Source of the DNA: a virus
Direction: 5' to 3' (one strand)
Length of the DNA: 32,985 nt
IMG/VR virus record: IMGVR_UViG_3300044691_000414
Span: 1-32,985 of that record
Part shown: positions 23,876 to 30,046 of the stretch, piece after piece
How positions within the stretch are numbered: the first letter of the stretch is position 1
How the letters are laid out: each line of letters begins with the position of its first letter
Made by a program: the position numbers and the translations under genes
Notes under the pieces: generated by a model
Told to the model about the DNA's origin: nothing
Databases searched by the model: none
Seen by the model: only the letters and a program-made list of their open reading frames with translations

Positions 23876-24365
23876 TGATGGACGTAACCTTTGACATATG
23901 CCGGTCCAACGCTGACTGAGGAGCCGTTTCACCGACGGAAAGTCGTGATCTGGAGCTAGGATCGAATCCGAAGAGAGCTGATGCACGTAGCATCGATGCG
24001 AGAGAATCCTTCGCGATGGTGGTAGCGGGATGACGCTTGATCTTGTGGCTCACGACTTCGCCGGCTTTGTTCACGACTGGCTCGTTGACGGTCTGACCCT
24101 CAGCTGTGACGATCTCTTCTGCTGATCTCCATCGCGCATAAGACAAGCAATATGCAGCTAGTGATGCGGAGTCGACTCCACGCAACATATCGAGGGCGGA
24201 CAGGTCAGCAACAACACGCTTCCACTCTGCCTTCGCGACGTCAGTGATCCATACAGGACAAACTGGTGTGCCACCGAACTTGGGTTCGTTCTTGTTGATC
24301 TTTCTTTTGCCTGCATTGCCGCCGAGGTTCTTTAAGGCTGACGGTTTTGGGGCGGGTCCGGGCAT
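23850..24365 (-). CDS. terS: Terminase small subunit (P27 family)
   Basis: The ATG at 24365 gives 171 residues beginning M-P-G-P-A-P-K-P-S-A-L-K-x-L-x-G-N-x-G, the signature start of P27-type small terminases. An ATG at 24449 would add 28 atypical residues. The middle helices (W-K-R-V-V-A-D-L-S-A-L-D-M-L near 60, and A-S-L-A-A-Y-C-L-S-Y-A-R-W near 80) and the C-terminal L-R-A-S-A-L-F-G-F-D-P-S-S-R-S-R-L are conserved in the family. It recognises packaging sites and regulates TerL. Its final 26 bases overlap the terL start. No strong ribosome site was seen. Confidence 0.92.
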   Translation of the reverse strand: MPGPAPKPSALKNLGGNAGKRKINKNEPKFGGTPVCPVWITDVAKAEWKRVVADLSALDMLRGVDSASLAAYCLSYARWRSAEEIVTAEGQTVNEPVVNKAGEVVSHKIKRHPATTIAKDSLASMLRASALFGFDPSSRSRLSVGETAPQSALDRHMSKVTSINEGRRTVH

Positions 24366-24520
24366 AATGGAGTCGATCTGGAACGAAAACGGGACGGAAT
24401 GTAAATTCTTAACCTGCGGGTAGACGCGTGTGACCCACCGTGGTCTCACGCTATGTCATTGAAAACAAAGGAACACCCCCATCCCCTGTCTAATGTCGTA
24501 TAGCGCACGGTATGAAAATG

Positions 24521-24547
24521 TATATGTAACATAGGAAGTTACATATA
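24521..24547. repeat. Perfect AT-rich inverted repeat upstream of terS
   Basis: A perfect 10-bp inverted repeat (TATATGTAAC ... GTTACATATA) with a seven-base spacer, 12 bases past the stop of the 24559-24924 gene and about 155 bases before terS. The low GC content and the missing U-run argue against a strong terminator. A dyad protein-binding site is equally likely and could control the late operon. Confidence 0.6.
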
Positions 24548-24558
24548 GTTCATCCAGT

Positions 24559-24924
24559 CTATTCGAGCGGCGGATAGGTCGGGTCATCGGTAACGGTGTC
24601 GTCAACGGAGACGGTAACGACCTTTGCATTCTCTGAGAGATAGACCCTGGTGTTGTCCTTCTTACTGCCCTTTGCTTGTATGTGAGCGACTACAACGGGA
24701 ACGATGCGCGTGTAGTGATCGACGATGACATAGAACTCGCAGATGTAGTCAGCACGTCCGCAGCCAGTCTTACTGGCTTTGCATTGACATCGGGTCGGCT
24801 CATGCTGCTGTACACGGATACGGCTGAGGACGTTGTAGACCTTTCCAGAGTTCTTTGCTGTGACGGTAGTAGGAACCTGTAAGAAGACTTCAGCACCGTC
24901 GACTACCTGATAGACATCTCTCAC
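24559..24924 (-). CDS. Hypothetical protein with Cys cluster
   Basis: A 121-residue protein of unknown function. It begins M-R-D-V-Y-Q-V-V-D-G-A and is rich in beta-branched residues and aspartate. A C-Q-C-x6-G-C cluster with another Cys about seven residues on (residues about 46-62) may bind metal. It lies between an HNH nuclease and terS and reads in the same direction. An inverted repeat follows its stop. Confidence 0.55.
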   Translation of the reverse strand: MRDVYQVVDGAEVFLQVPTTVTAKNSGKVYNVLSRIRVQQHEPTRCQCKASKTGCGRADYICEFYVIVDHYTRIVPVVVAHIQAKGSKKDNTRVYLSENAKVVTVSVDDTVTDDPTYPPLE

Positions 24925-24945
24925 TGTTGTTCCTTATAGGGTGAC

Positions 24946-25290
24946 TTACTGGCCGATGGCAGTCAGCGCTGAGTGGCAGCGCTTACATAGGCTGATGAGG
25001 TTGGTGAGGATCAACCGTAGATGTGGATGAGTGCTGACCTTGAGCACATGATGGACATCTACAGCGGGTGTTACTATGTCGGCCGCCAGGCAATGCTGGC
25101 AGATGAACATATCTCGCTTGAGTGCAAGTGATCTTACCTTGCGCCAGGCAGCGTCATATCCACGGCTGGCAGCGGTGCCACGATACAGTGGGTCGTTCTT
25201 ATGCTGCTGGTGTGCTTCACAGTAGCGTTGGTCACTGACGAGGTTGGGACACGGCTGATATGCGCATGGTCCCTTTGCTGCAAGCGGCAT
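24946..25290 (-). CDS. HNH endonuclease near terS
   Basis: A 114-residue HNH nuclease. The N-terminal zinc pair (C-A-Y-Q-P-C and C-E-A-H) is followed by S-R-G-Y-D-A-A-W-R-K-V-R-x-L-A-L-K-R-D, then C-Q-H-C near residue 66, the V-D-V-H-H-V catalytic block (about 79-84), and N-L-I-S-L-C-K-R-C-H at 97-106. HNH proteins of this class sit beside terS/terL in many HK97-like phages and are needed for specific terminase cutting and head assembly. The gene fits that role here, upstream of terS on the same strand. Confidence 0.88.
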   Translation of the reverse strand: MPLAAKGPCAYQPCPNLVSDQRYCEAHQQHKNDPLYRGTAASRGYDAAWRKVRSLALKRDMFICQHCLAADIVTPAVDVHHVLKVSTHPHLRLILTNLISLCKRCHSALTAIGQ

Positions 25291-25346
25291 CTGAAATCGG
25301 CTCGTTTCGCACAGGCACTGAGATATAAAGGTAGACTGGAGGCATC

Positions 25347-25592
25347 ATGCAAACGAGCATCAGGGCTATTGATCAACGAGGTTGGGACTATGACTTCGCC
25401 TCATTTGAAGAGAATGTGTGTATCCCGTCAGTCGGTGATGAAGTTATTTATGCGCATGGTACGGGAGCCGTCGAGTCAAGGACATTTGAGTATTCAGAGC
25501 CTGGTGTTGTTCCCGCTAGACTCTGCGTCGTCCTCAAGATCAGATTGAAGGAAGAACCCGCCCGGAATATCAAGGTTGGTTTCGCCGGTTAA
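25347..25592 (+). CDS. Small hypothetical protein, rightward gene
   Basis: An 81-residue protein on the strand opposite to its neighbours. A GGAGG ribosome site lies five bases before the ATG, and a TATAAA at about 25324-25329 could be a -10 element. The product begins M-Q-T-S-I-R-A-I-D-Q-R-G-W-D-Y-D and is acidic in the middle and basic at the end. It is unrecognised. A hairpin follows its stop. A self-contained rightward unit with its own promoter, ribosome site and terminator suggests a moron or lysogeny-expressed gene. Confidence 0.65.
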   Translation: MQTSIRAIDQRGWDYDFASFEENVCIPSVGDEVIYAHGTGAVESRTFEYSEPGVVPARLCVVLKIRLKEEPARNIKVGFAG

Positions 25593-25598
25593 ACTACA

Positions 25599-25629
25599 AG
25601 CCGCTTGGAGCGTTACGCTCTGAGCGGCT
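25599..25629 (+). terminator. Terminator hairpin after the small rightward gene
   Basis: A 14-bp stem (AGCCGCTTGGAGCG with CGCTCTGAGCGGCT, two wobble pairs) and a three-base loop, seven bases after the stop at 25592. No strong U-run follows (GATTGATATTTG). It is the best candidate for ending the rightward transcript. Confidence 0.6.
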
Positions 25630-25733
25630 GATTGATATTTGTATGGGTTCCCACCAGATTCATCCGCAGCCCTCAGTGGGTGATGTCGTCGCGAACTTGC
25701 TAGACCATGCTCTAGGCGGACCGTCTTCGATAT

Positions 25734-26084
25734 TTAGTCGTGCCACTGGAGGTCTACTGTTACTTCTGAATAGACCTTCTCAACGAGAGGGACGAATGTG
25801 TTTTTGAAGTAGCCGAAGAACGCCTCAGCGTCAGCCAGGGCCTTTGCGTCCACAGTCAGGTCGAAACCCTTATCTGCTACTACGGTCGAGGTATCTGCGA
25901 TGACAGTCTCGGCCTGTTTGATCATGTTGAGGACGGCTGTCTTGATGGCCGGCTGGTTTTGAATGGCAGATGCCAGTACCTTCTCTGCCTTCACGAGAAA
26001 CTCAATGGGGTACTCGACAGCTTTTGCAACATCTTCAGCTGCTACCTTGAGTCCGTGTCCGATTGCTTCGATTGGATTGCTCAT
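25734..26084 (-). CDS. Alanine-rich helical hypothetical protein
   Basis: A 116-residue protein. It begins M-S-N-P-I-E-A-I-G-H-G-L-K-V-A-A-E-D-V-A-K and is helical throughout, with alternating valine, alanine, lysine and glutamate suggesting amphipathic helices. It resembles small virion- or lysis-associated helical proteins of phages but I cannot name a family. It stands alone between two rightward genes, on the main operon strand. Confidence 0.5.
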   Translation of the reverse strand: MSNPIEAIGHGLKVAAEDVAKAVEYPIEFLVKAEKVLASAIQNQPAIKTAVLNMIKQAETVIADTSTVVADKGFDLTVDAKALADAEAFFGYFKNTFVPLVEKVYSEVTVDLQWHD

Positions 26085-26171
26085 ATGTGTCTTATTCCCT
26101 GGCGCCGCGGCTGTTGGCCGGGCTGCTGAATGTGTGTTGAATTTCTACCATGACCGGTCTAACGTATTGGG

Positions 26172-26441
26172 ATGAGCGACTATCGTTTCTGGATCGTATT
26201 TGCAGCGGCGTGGTCTGGCGTATTCGGCTACTTTATCGGGAGATTAATCGAACGTAGTTCACAGGAGAAGCTCCGTGAAAACGCTATGCCAGATCGATCG
26301 CTTCCGATGATTTCTTCGGGGAAAGCCCAATACGAGTACGGCCGACTTATCGCCACAGTGCAGTTTTTGGATAACTCTTTTGATCAACTATCAAAAAGGG
26401 TAGACAAGTTGGAATCGGAGCGTGAATCTGGCGCTGCTTGA
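26172..26441 (+). CDS. Small membrane protein with coiled coil, rightward
   Basis: An 89-residue protein with one N-terminal transmembrane segment (about residues 6-24, F-W-I-V-F-A-A-A-W-S-G-V-F-G-Y-F-I-G) followed by a basic helix and a C-terminal coiled-coil-like stretch (F-D-Q-L-S-K-R-V-D-K-L-E-S-E). No ribosome site is obvious before the ATG at 26172, apart from GGG directly adjoining it, so a leaderless or downstream start is possible. The layout is like membrane-anchored superinfection or lysis accessory proteins, but no function can be assigned. Confidence 0.55.
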   Translation: MSDYRFWIVFAAAWSGVFGYFIGRLIERSSQEKLRENAMPDRSLPMISSGKAQYEYGRLIATVQFLDNSFDQLSKRVDKLESERESGAA

Positions 26442-26585
26442 TATGGGATTCCAGGATGCCTCTCTATTTGGGAGAAGGTGGGGACCGTCACGCTAATGTG
26501 TGAAACATCGCGGAGAGGATGTCTCTGGAGTTGGCGACTTATTTAGGACCATTTATCGCGGTCGCATGGCCGCGCCGGGCCGGGG

Positions 26586-27092
26586 TCAATCTTGGTGTCT
26601 ACTTACTAATGCCTTTGAAGGGGCATTTCGTAACGCTGTCTTGCGAAATCGTGACAGTCTATTTCTGAGGGCTGCGCTGCTGATGTTCAACTGGCCGGCG
26701 ATCTCGACCAGACTGTGACCCTGTAGCAGCTTGTCCGCCACTATGCGAATGCCATTAGGCAATCTGGATGTGTCCACGTATCCATCGTCAGTTGGGCTCT
26801 GACCAGCATCTTCATCGAAGACCTGGGTGTGATCCGATGATGTGCGATAGGCGTCCAATCGCGTCCGCCTAATTATCGAGTTCACCCATTTGCTGAACCC
26901 AGTGGCATCTGATCGAACGAATGTCTCCAGTTTGTCCAGGACGACGATGCAGACGTTCTGAGCCACATCTTCATCCCGTGTCAGTCGCAGAGCCTCTGAT
27001 CTGACACCTGCGACCAGCCCGTCCGGAGACGGTACTGATCGAGGCGAAGCCCAGTATTCGGCGTAGAGCGTATCGAGTGTCTCAGCTGACAT
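26586..27092 (-). CDS. RNA polymerase sigma factor, ECF-like
   Basis: A 168-residue sigma-70-family protein. Region 2 runs from about residue 28 to 85 (L-T-R-D-E-D-V-A-Q-N-V, then F-S-K-W-V-N-S-I-I-R-R-T-R-L-D-A-Y-R), and region 4 is the C-terminal helix-turn-helix at about 115-150 (A-D-K-L-L-Q-G-H-S-L-V-E-I-A-G-Q-L-N-I-S), ending in basic residues. Regions 1 and 3 are missing, as in ECF factors. The gene shares 11 bases with its upstream neighbour. Phage ECF-like sigmas could direct late transcription, but target promoters are not visible. Confidence 0.8.
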   Translation of the reverse strand: MSAETLDTLYAEYWASPRSVPSPDGLVAGVRSEALRLTRDEDVAQNVCIVVLDKLETFVRSDATGFSKWVNSIIRRTRLDAYRTSSDHTQVFDEDAGQSPTDDGYVDTSRLPNGIRIVADKLLQGHSLVEIAGQLNISSAALRNRLSRFRKTALRNAPSKALVSRHQD

Positions 27093-27348
27093 CTGAGTCC
27101 CCCGCTTTCAGTTCAGGCTTCATCTGCTTGAGAAGGTCTCTGAGTTCCCGGACAATCTTTAGCGTCTCGACTTCGATAGGATTTGGAGTCGGCACGCGCG
27201 GCGCGAATGGATTAGCACCAGACCACACCTTGATCGGACCCCCCTTCAACAGCTTCATGAAATGTTTCAACGTTTTCTCCTGCTCTACCTCAGTGAGATC
27301 CAGTCTCTTGACTGCCTCGTTGGCAGACGCCAGGTCGGTAATACTCAT
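27082..27348 (-). CDS. Helical hypothetical protein next to the sigma factor
   Basis: An 88-residue charged helical protein, using the ATG at 27348. An upstream in-frame start at 27423 would overlap the 27371-27610 gene by 53 bases. No ribosome site is clear. It begins M-S-I-T-D-L-A-S-A-N-E-A-V-K-R-L-D-L and has a long C-terminal helix V-E-T-L-K-I-V-R-E-L-R-D-L-L-K-Q-M. It overlaps the sigma gene by 11 bases, so it might modulate that factor (an anti-sigma role), but nothing in the sequence proves this. Confidence 0.5.
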   Translation of the reverse strand: MSITDLASANEAVKRLDLTEVEQEKTLKHFMKLLKGGPIKVWSGANPFAPRVPTPNPIEVETLKIVRELRDLLKQMKPELKAGDSDVS

Positions 27349-27370
27349 CGCAAAGTGAGGCTGAATTGGG

Positions 27371-27610
27371 TTAGCCAAGGAACACCACCAGATTCCGTTC
27401 GGCCATCGCGGCGAACCGTTCATGGCTCACAATGGTCACTGGAAACCGGAACGCATAGCTATCACGTATCGCTTCTGCCAATGGTGACTTGCAGAGGCAG
27501 CCGTCCATCATCGCCAAACCTGGACGAAGTGAAGGAGCTGATTTGAGTGCCGAGCGACTCTGAATTACAACGCGTTCCTGCTTATCAATTACTGGATCGA
27601 CACCGAGCAT
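27371..27610 (-). CDS. Small hypothetical protein
   Basis: A 79-residue protein beginning M-L-G-V-D-P-V-I-D-K-Q-E-R-V-V-I-Q. It is unrecognised. The middle has R-P-G-L-A-M-M-D-G-C-L-C-K-S-P-L-A-E-A-I, then a hydrophobic tail. It lies upstream of the sigma-factor pair on the same strand. A weak hairpin lies before its start. Confidence 0.45.
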   Translation of the reverse strand: MLGVDPVIDKQERVVIQSRSALKSAPSLRPGLAMMDGCLCKSPLAEAIRDSYAFRFPVTIVSHERFAAMAERNLVVFLG

Positions 27611-27637
27611 GGGTCCACTTTCGTAGTTAACGGGTAG

Positions 27638-27660
27638 GGCCGCCCTATGAGGGGTCGGCC
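27638..27660 (-). terminator. Weak hairpin upstream of the 27371-27610 gene
   Basis: A GGCCG/CGGCC stem extended by CCC/GGG with a bulge, about 60 bases downstream of the 50-residue membrane protein gene. The flanks have no U-run. It may end or attenuate the transcript from the HNH gene. Confidence 0.35.
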
Positions 27661-27722
27661 ATGTTTGGGAAAGGGAGTGTTGCGGAGGGTGTTACTTTTT
27701 CGAGGGTGTGGTGGAGATCGTA

Positions 27723-27875
27723 TTAATTAATGCGCGGGTGACGGCTGGGGGATGCAGGCAATACGAGATGGACGAGGTAGAAGATTACCTCGGCGAGCAC
27801 TACACCGATTCCGGTAACGATCGTTCCGGCTCCGACCATGGCGAGTAGTTTGACGATAATGAGTGGTGTGTCCAT
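27723..27875 (-). CDS. 50-residue membrane protein
   Basis: Its ATG at 27875 shares a base with the TAA of the HNH gene (TAATG), a strong sign of real coupled translation. The 50-residue product begins M-D-T-P-L-I-I-V-K-L-L-A-M-V-G-A-G-T-I-V and continues with hydrophobic residues to about residue 40, then a short basic tail. One long or two short transmembrane helices are possible. It is a holin-like candidate by size and topology, though it is far from the endolysin gene. Confidence 0.65.
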   Translation of the reverse strand: MDTPLIIVKLLAMVGAGTIVTGIGVVLAEVIFYLVHLVLPASPSRHPRIN

Positions 27876-28357
27876 TACGCCGCCGCCGATCCGATGCCGA
27901 GATATTTCTCGATTTTGCTCTTGACTAGTTGCTGTGATGAGCGACCTAGAACCTTTGCTATTTTGTAGAATGACACGCCAGCGATGTGCATTTTAACCAT
28001 CTTCGTCAGTTCAGCACGACTGACTGGGCGCGACGGTCTAGGATTGCGACAATAACGGTCTTTCTTGACGGCGTCTTCACTGTTGGACTTCTTCGTTCCG
28101 AGAAAACAGTGCTCGATAACGTTGACGCAACTTGGATTGTCACAACGATGACATACACACATGCCATCAGGGATATCTCCGATAATCATCGTCCACGCAT
28201 ATCGATACGCCAAAACTGACCGACCACCGGAGGTGTAGATCCCGCGTCCGTTGCTGGCCTTCCCACCCATCCACTCGTAACACCCTGTTACTGGATCAAC
28301 TTTGATGTTCTCCAAAAATACTTCAATTTCTTCTGATTCGCTCTTTCGCCGTCCCAT
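27875..28357 (-). CDS. HNH homing-type endonuclease with C-terminal HTH
   Basis: A 160-residue HNH protein. It has a G-C-Y-E-W-M-G-G-K-A-S-N-G-R-G start to the domain, A-Y-R-Y-A-W near residue 50, then the V-C-H-R-C-D-N-P-S-C-V-N catalytic block (about 68-79) and H-C-F-L-G-T-K-K-S-N, typical of the HNH_3 free-standing homing class. The C-terminal part (about 112-155) has a helix-turn-helix-like segment (K-M-H-I-A-G-V-S-F-Y-K-I-A-K-V-L-G-R-S-S). A GGAGG ribosome site lies five bases before the ATG, and a TATACT -10-like box lies just upstream. Probably an intron-less homing nuclease. Confidence 0.88.
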   Translation of the reverse strand: MGRRKSESEEIEVFLENIKVDPVTGCYEWMGGKASNGRGIYTSGGRSVLAYRYAWTMIIGDIPDGMCVCHRCDNPSCVNVIEHCFLGTKKSNSEDAVKKDRYCRNPRPSRPVSRAELTKMVKMHIAGVSFYKIAKVLGRSSQQLVKSKIEKYLGIGSAAA

Positions 28358-28464
28358 ACAGCCTCCAGATGGTAGAGTATAATTCGGCCATCTATTAGGT
28401 ATTAATATAGGGCAGACGTCGATTTCGAATCATGGGGAGCCCCACTTAGTTGAAATCAAAGTAC

Positions 28465-28488
28465 GAGGCCCGCTATACGGCGGGTCTT
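28465..28488 (-). terminator. Terminator hairpin after the 28509-28835 gene
   Basis: A GC-rich stem (GGCCCGC/GCGGGTC, one wobble) with a six-base loop, about 20 bases past the stop of the leftward gene. Only a moderate T content follows on the minus strand. It probably separates this gene from the HNH transcript, which has its own promoter-like box. Confidence 0.6.
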
Positions 28489-28508
28489 CATTCTAAGTAG
28501 GGGAGCTT

Positions 28509-28835
28509 CTATGCGCGTAGCTTCTCGAGCAGTTTGCTCTTTGTCGCCGCGTCCGTGTCATTGACAACCGCGCGGGTGATGTGCTCGGTGTAGAGGAGGC
28601 AGGCTGTAACGAAGTGAGCCATAGAGCAGCCTTTGAGCAGTGGGGACTCCGCCATGTCTTGAATGGCCATGAATACTCGTACTACGTCGCCATTCTCATC
28701 CTTGTCCGGGGAGACGTTCCAGATTTCCCGGATGGTTCCGAAAGGTACCCGATCGATGTCGAACTCGGCGTACAGGTCTTCGAGTTCTCTCTTTTTCTCC
28801 GTGGATGGCATCTGTACGATCTTGCTCTTGCTCAT
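28509..28835 (-). CDS. Hypothetical protein, helical
   Basis: A 108-residue protein with a GGAGG ribosome site six bases before the ATG. It begins M-S-K-S-K-I-V-Q-M-P-S-T-E-K-K and has F-D-I-D-R-V-P-F-G-T-I-R-E-I-W, then a hydrophobic helix S-M-A-H-F-V-T-A-C-L-L-Y-T-E. It is unrecognised. It lies 16 bases downstream of the zinc-motif gene and is probably co-transcribed with it. A terminator-like hairpin follows. Confidence 0.6.
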   Translation of the reverse strand: MSKSKIVQMPSTEKKRELEDLYAEFDIDRVPFGTIREIWNVSPDKDENGDVVRVFMAIQDMAESPLLKGCSMAHFVTACLLYTEHITRAVVNDTDAATKSKLLEKLRA

Positions 28836-28851
28836 ATATCCTCCGAGGTTC

Positions 28852-29484
28852 TTATGCGGCTGCTTGACGATTCTGTTTGTGAATGTAGGCGATTGTTGAA
28901 GGAAGCAAGCCTGTACGGGCAGCTATCACGAAATGGCAGGTATTACGTTTCAGGAGTGAATTGATAAGTGGCATCCATTTGGTTGCCATGACGCCACGTG
29001 CGACATGGCGAAATACTGCATCGACCAGGATCTTAGGAAGGCGTACTCTTTGGCCAATCGTAGCTGACGACTCCCCGTGGAGCCTCCAAGTGAATATCTG
29101 GTTGGAACGATCTACGTCGAGGGCAAGCTTGGCTGCAATATCGTCATTGAATCTCAGGGAGTTTCCCTTCTTGACGTGACCACATGAGGTAGTTCTGTTC
29201 TTTGGATCGGTTGACCGTATCTTGTCGAGGCGTACAACTGTCTGGTTGCCGCAGTCACATTCGCAGCAAACAAGTTGACGTCTGCTTTTATCGCGCCCCA
29301 GCGCGCCCAGGATTGTGAGATGTCCATGCTTATCTCCAACCTTCCACTTAGCGAGACGCCGGTCAGGGAGACCGGCAGCCTTTCGGCCTCTCGGCTTCCG
29401 CTTGGTGACACGATGCTCCACGAGTTCTAAGGTACTTCTACCAGACTGACCCTGATGCCCCGAGATATCGATTAGCTTTCCCAT
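28852..29484 (-). CDS. Zn-motif DNA-binding-like protein
   Basis: A 210-residue protein. Residues about 45-105 have the pattern W-K-V-G-D-K-H-G-H-L-T-I-L then C-C-E-C-D-C-G-N and T-S-C-G-H-V-K-K-G-N, the Cys-containing module common in phage AP2/HNH-associated proteins, which often reads C-x-C-G ... S-C-G-C-x2-K. Only the Zn-like part is present; no AP2 or HNH core follows. The C-terminal 110 residues contain two helix-turn-helix-like stretches (near 120-150 and 183-203). A 22-bp segment of its early coding sequence is duplicated about 100 bases upstream. DNA binding is inferred. Confidence 0.65.
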   Translation of the reverse strand: MGKLIDISGHQGQSGRSTLELVEHRVTKRKPRGRKAAGLPDRRLAKWKVGDKHGHLTILGALGRDKSRRQLVCCECDCGNQTVVRLDKIRSTDPKNRTTSCGHVKKGNSLRFNDDIAAKLALDVDRSNQIFTWRLHGESSATIGQRVRLPKILVDAVFRHVARGVMATKWMPLINSLLKRNTCHFVIAARTGLLPSTIAYIHKQNRQAAA

Positions 29485-29540
29485 AGTCCTTCAGTTCCAA
29501 TTCCCTAACCACAATGCGCCACGAGTTCTAAGGTACTTCT
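29418..29540. repeat. 22-bp exact repeat pair around the Zn-motif gene start
   Basis: The sequence starting CCACGAGTTCTAAGG occurs at 29418-29439, inside the gene's early coding region, and at 29519-29540 upstream of its start. The match is 22 bases, and nearly 27 with ATGC before each copy. The upstream copy reads as an echo of the same frame and ends in a stop codon soon after, so it is a partial duplication or a repeated binding site. Confidence 0.75.
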
Positions 29541-29610
29541 GCTATTGCGTCCACCAAAGAATGTGTGTTACGCCGAGCTCGTAATCTGAACCCAAGACTC
29601 CTGATTCAAT

Positions 29611-29655
29611 CTCCTGAGTGCTCCTGAGTGGGAATCCGGCCTCTAGCCGGTTCCC
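29611..29655. repeat. Tandem 10-bp repeat followed by a hairpin
   Basis: CTCCTGAGTG occurs twice back-to-back (29611-29620, 29621-29630), with a related CTCCTGATTC copy just before. A hairpin then follows at 29630-29655 (GGGAA-T-CCGGC / GCCGG-TTCCC, one bulge, five-base loop). It could be a terminator on the rightward strand or a structured leader. Confidence 0.55.
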
Positions 29656-29773
29656 CGCTCGGAAACCAATCCCTGATTGCGGCTGGGGGTAATTAGTATG
29701 CCGTTTCCCATACCATTTTCCATATATTTGCCTCGATCGGTTGACTCAGCACGATCGGTATTCAATGTAAGCT

Positions 29774-29799
29774 ATTGACTAGACTAGACATAGGTCAAT
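29774..29799. promoter_or_regulatory. Dyad site with TTGAC half-sites
   Basis: ATTGACTA and TAGGTCAAT flank a short centre, giving a near-palindrome of 26 bases. The outer TTGAC/GTCAA could be half-sites of an operator, or a -35 box on the leftward strand (TTGACC), though no strong -10 follows at 17 bases. Confidence 0.4.
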
Positions 29800-29833
29800 C
29801 TGAAGTTTTCTGTTGGATCATCAAATTAAAAGT

Positions 29834-30030
29834 GGGGGGACTCGCCCGAGCGATCCCCGCTCTCATACTCAAAAGTCAAAGCGTCTTGTCCTGGTCGGGT
29901 CGGATATGAGCCTGGCGGTTGAGATTGACCAGGAGTTCAACCCTGCACGTATTTCCCAGATCAAGGGACAGTGCCAGGGCTGGAGGTCACGAGACTACCA
30001 GGATGGGGATCGCTTGGAGCGAGTCCCCCC
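29834..30030. repeat. Inverted pair of 25-bp hairpin sequences
   Basis: A GGGGGGACTCGC ... AGCGATCCCC sequence at 29834-29858 recurs in reverse-complement form at 30005-30030, differing only in the 3-4 central bases. Each copy is also an imperfect hairpin by itself (GGGGA/TCCCC plus TCGC/GCGA). The two enclose 146 bases with no clear gene. The arrangement is compatible with a mini mobile element or a pair of opposed regulatory hairpins. Confidence 0.7.
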
Positions 30031-30046
30031 TTCTTCAATGCAAGTC

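Larger units (their letters stand above)
29485..30046. promoter_or_regulatory. Long intergenic region with repeats and hairpins
   Basis: This 562-base stretch has no gene I can support. It holds the upstream 22-bp repeat copy, a tandem CTCCTGAGTG pair, a hairpin, a CGATCGG direct repeat, a TTGAC-based dyad, and an inverted pair of 25-bp hairpins. It separates the RNase H gene from the Zn-motif gene, and is a good candidate for a control region. Confidence 0.55.

Noticed and set aside
26519-26668. A 49-residue hydrophobic rightward frame with GGAGAGG directly before its ATG
   Set aside because: It overlaps the 3' end of the sigma-factor gene by 83 bases on the opposite strand and its ribosome site is too close to the start. 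Not enough support.
26100-28500. Toxin-antitoxin or known anti-phage system among the small genes
   Set aside because: None of the small proteins shows a recognisable toxin, antitoxin or defence motif; spacing alone is not evidence.
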